Assembly: GCA_003343685.1 (NCBI GenBank)
Contig: QAKS01000026.1
Coordinates: 1-6,698, forward strand
Direction of reading: 5' to 3'
DNA: 6,698 nt
Source of the DNA: Clostridiales bacterium
GTDB lineage: Bacteria; Bacillota; Clostridia; Christensenellales; Christensenellaceae
The notes beneath the pieces were generated by a model, which did not search any database, was not told the origin of the DNA, and saw only the letters and a program-made list of their open reading frames with translations. A program made the translations under genes and the position numbers. Below, one piece after another: positions 6,545-6,698 of this stretch. Position 1 is the first letter of the stretch. The number at the start of each line of letters is the position of its first letter.

Positions 6545-6602
6545 GAAAATGGCCGGAAAGTGGCTTGCTCACTATAGATTCATACTATTGGAGTGTGTCT
6601 TT

Positions 6603-6698
6603 ATGGCGAGAAGAAGCACAGGAGAAGGAACAGCGGCAAAGCAGAGATATGACGGAATGTGGTACAGGGCTATCCGCATTGAGGGCGAGAACAAGCGC
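6603..6698 (+). CDS. N-terminus of a probable tyrosine-recombinase integrase (partial, runs off the edge)
   Basis: From ATG 6603 the frame is open to the right edge for 32 codons: MARRSTGEGTAAKQRYDGMW, then YRAIRIEGENKR. GGAG at 6590-6593 lies 9 bases upstream. The pattern of a basic start, a Gly-rich turn and K-x-R-Y-D-G-x-W-Y-R resembles the small arm-DNA-binding domain that opens many phage and element integrases (the usual form is G-S-I-x-K-R-x-D-G-R-W). Its place about 200 bases beyond a tRNA-derived site strongly supports this. The catalytic domain with R-H-R-Y residues lies outside the window, so the call is based on the N-terminus and context. Confidence 0.7.
   Translation, partial: MARRSTGEGTAAKQRYDGMWYRAIRIEGENKR

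Noticed and set aside
1..6698. CRISPR array, rRNA, riboswitch
   Set aside because: No regularly spaced repeats with unique spacers, no rRNA-like conserved blocks, and no recognisable riboswitch fold before any start codon were seen.

Overview
The window looks like accessory DNA from a low-to-moderate GC Gram-positive bacterium, most likely a gut clostridium (Oscillospiraceae/Lachnospiraceae-type Firmicute). This rests on strong AGGAGG-type ribosome sites, a Gram-positive signal peptide, and a clostridial mobile-element HTH protein. The taxonomic call is an inference from style and family resemblance; no search was possible.

Left part (1-1134) is a patchwork of gene remnants. It holds a possible CDS tail on the + strand, a run of three hairpins, a small winged-helix protein on the - strand, and an OmpR-type response regulator on the + strand whose DNA-binding domain breaks off after about 160 residues. 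The HTH and regulator frames overlap head to head, which suggests a recombination joint. A strong factor-independent terminator at 1102-1134 then closes the - strand operon to its right.

Centre (1173-6160, all on -) is a two-gene operon. A promoter with a tandem 14-bp repeat drives a TetR-type repressor with a TTG start. Its stop overlaps the ATG of a very large secreted surface protein (ATGA). After correcting one frameshift in an A6 tract, that protein is about 1440 residues. It has a signal peptide, FG-GAP/VCBS beta-propeller blades, a large unassigned beta-rich region with two Ser/Thr-rich segments, an FN3-like domain, about 320 residues of repetitive coiled coil, and a C-terminal membrane anchor with a lysine tail. 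It looks like a head on a long stalk held at the membrane, made under control of its own repressor.

Right part (6096-6698) has no complete gene. It carries the operon promoter, a perfect inverted repeat, the 3' half of tRNA-Trp (anticodon loop to CCA) without its 5' half, a terminator, direct repeats, and the first 32 codons of what is probably a tyrosine integrase. This is the signature of an attachment site in tRNA-Trp. Because non-tRNA DNA lies 5' of the core and an integrase lies 3' of it, the site is either an attP (circular form), a tandem/accreted pair of elements, or the distal end of one element next to another. The TetR/surface-protein operon is therefore probably cargo near the end of an integrative element.
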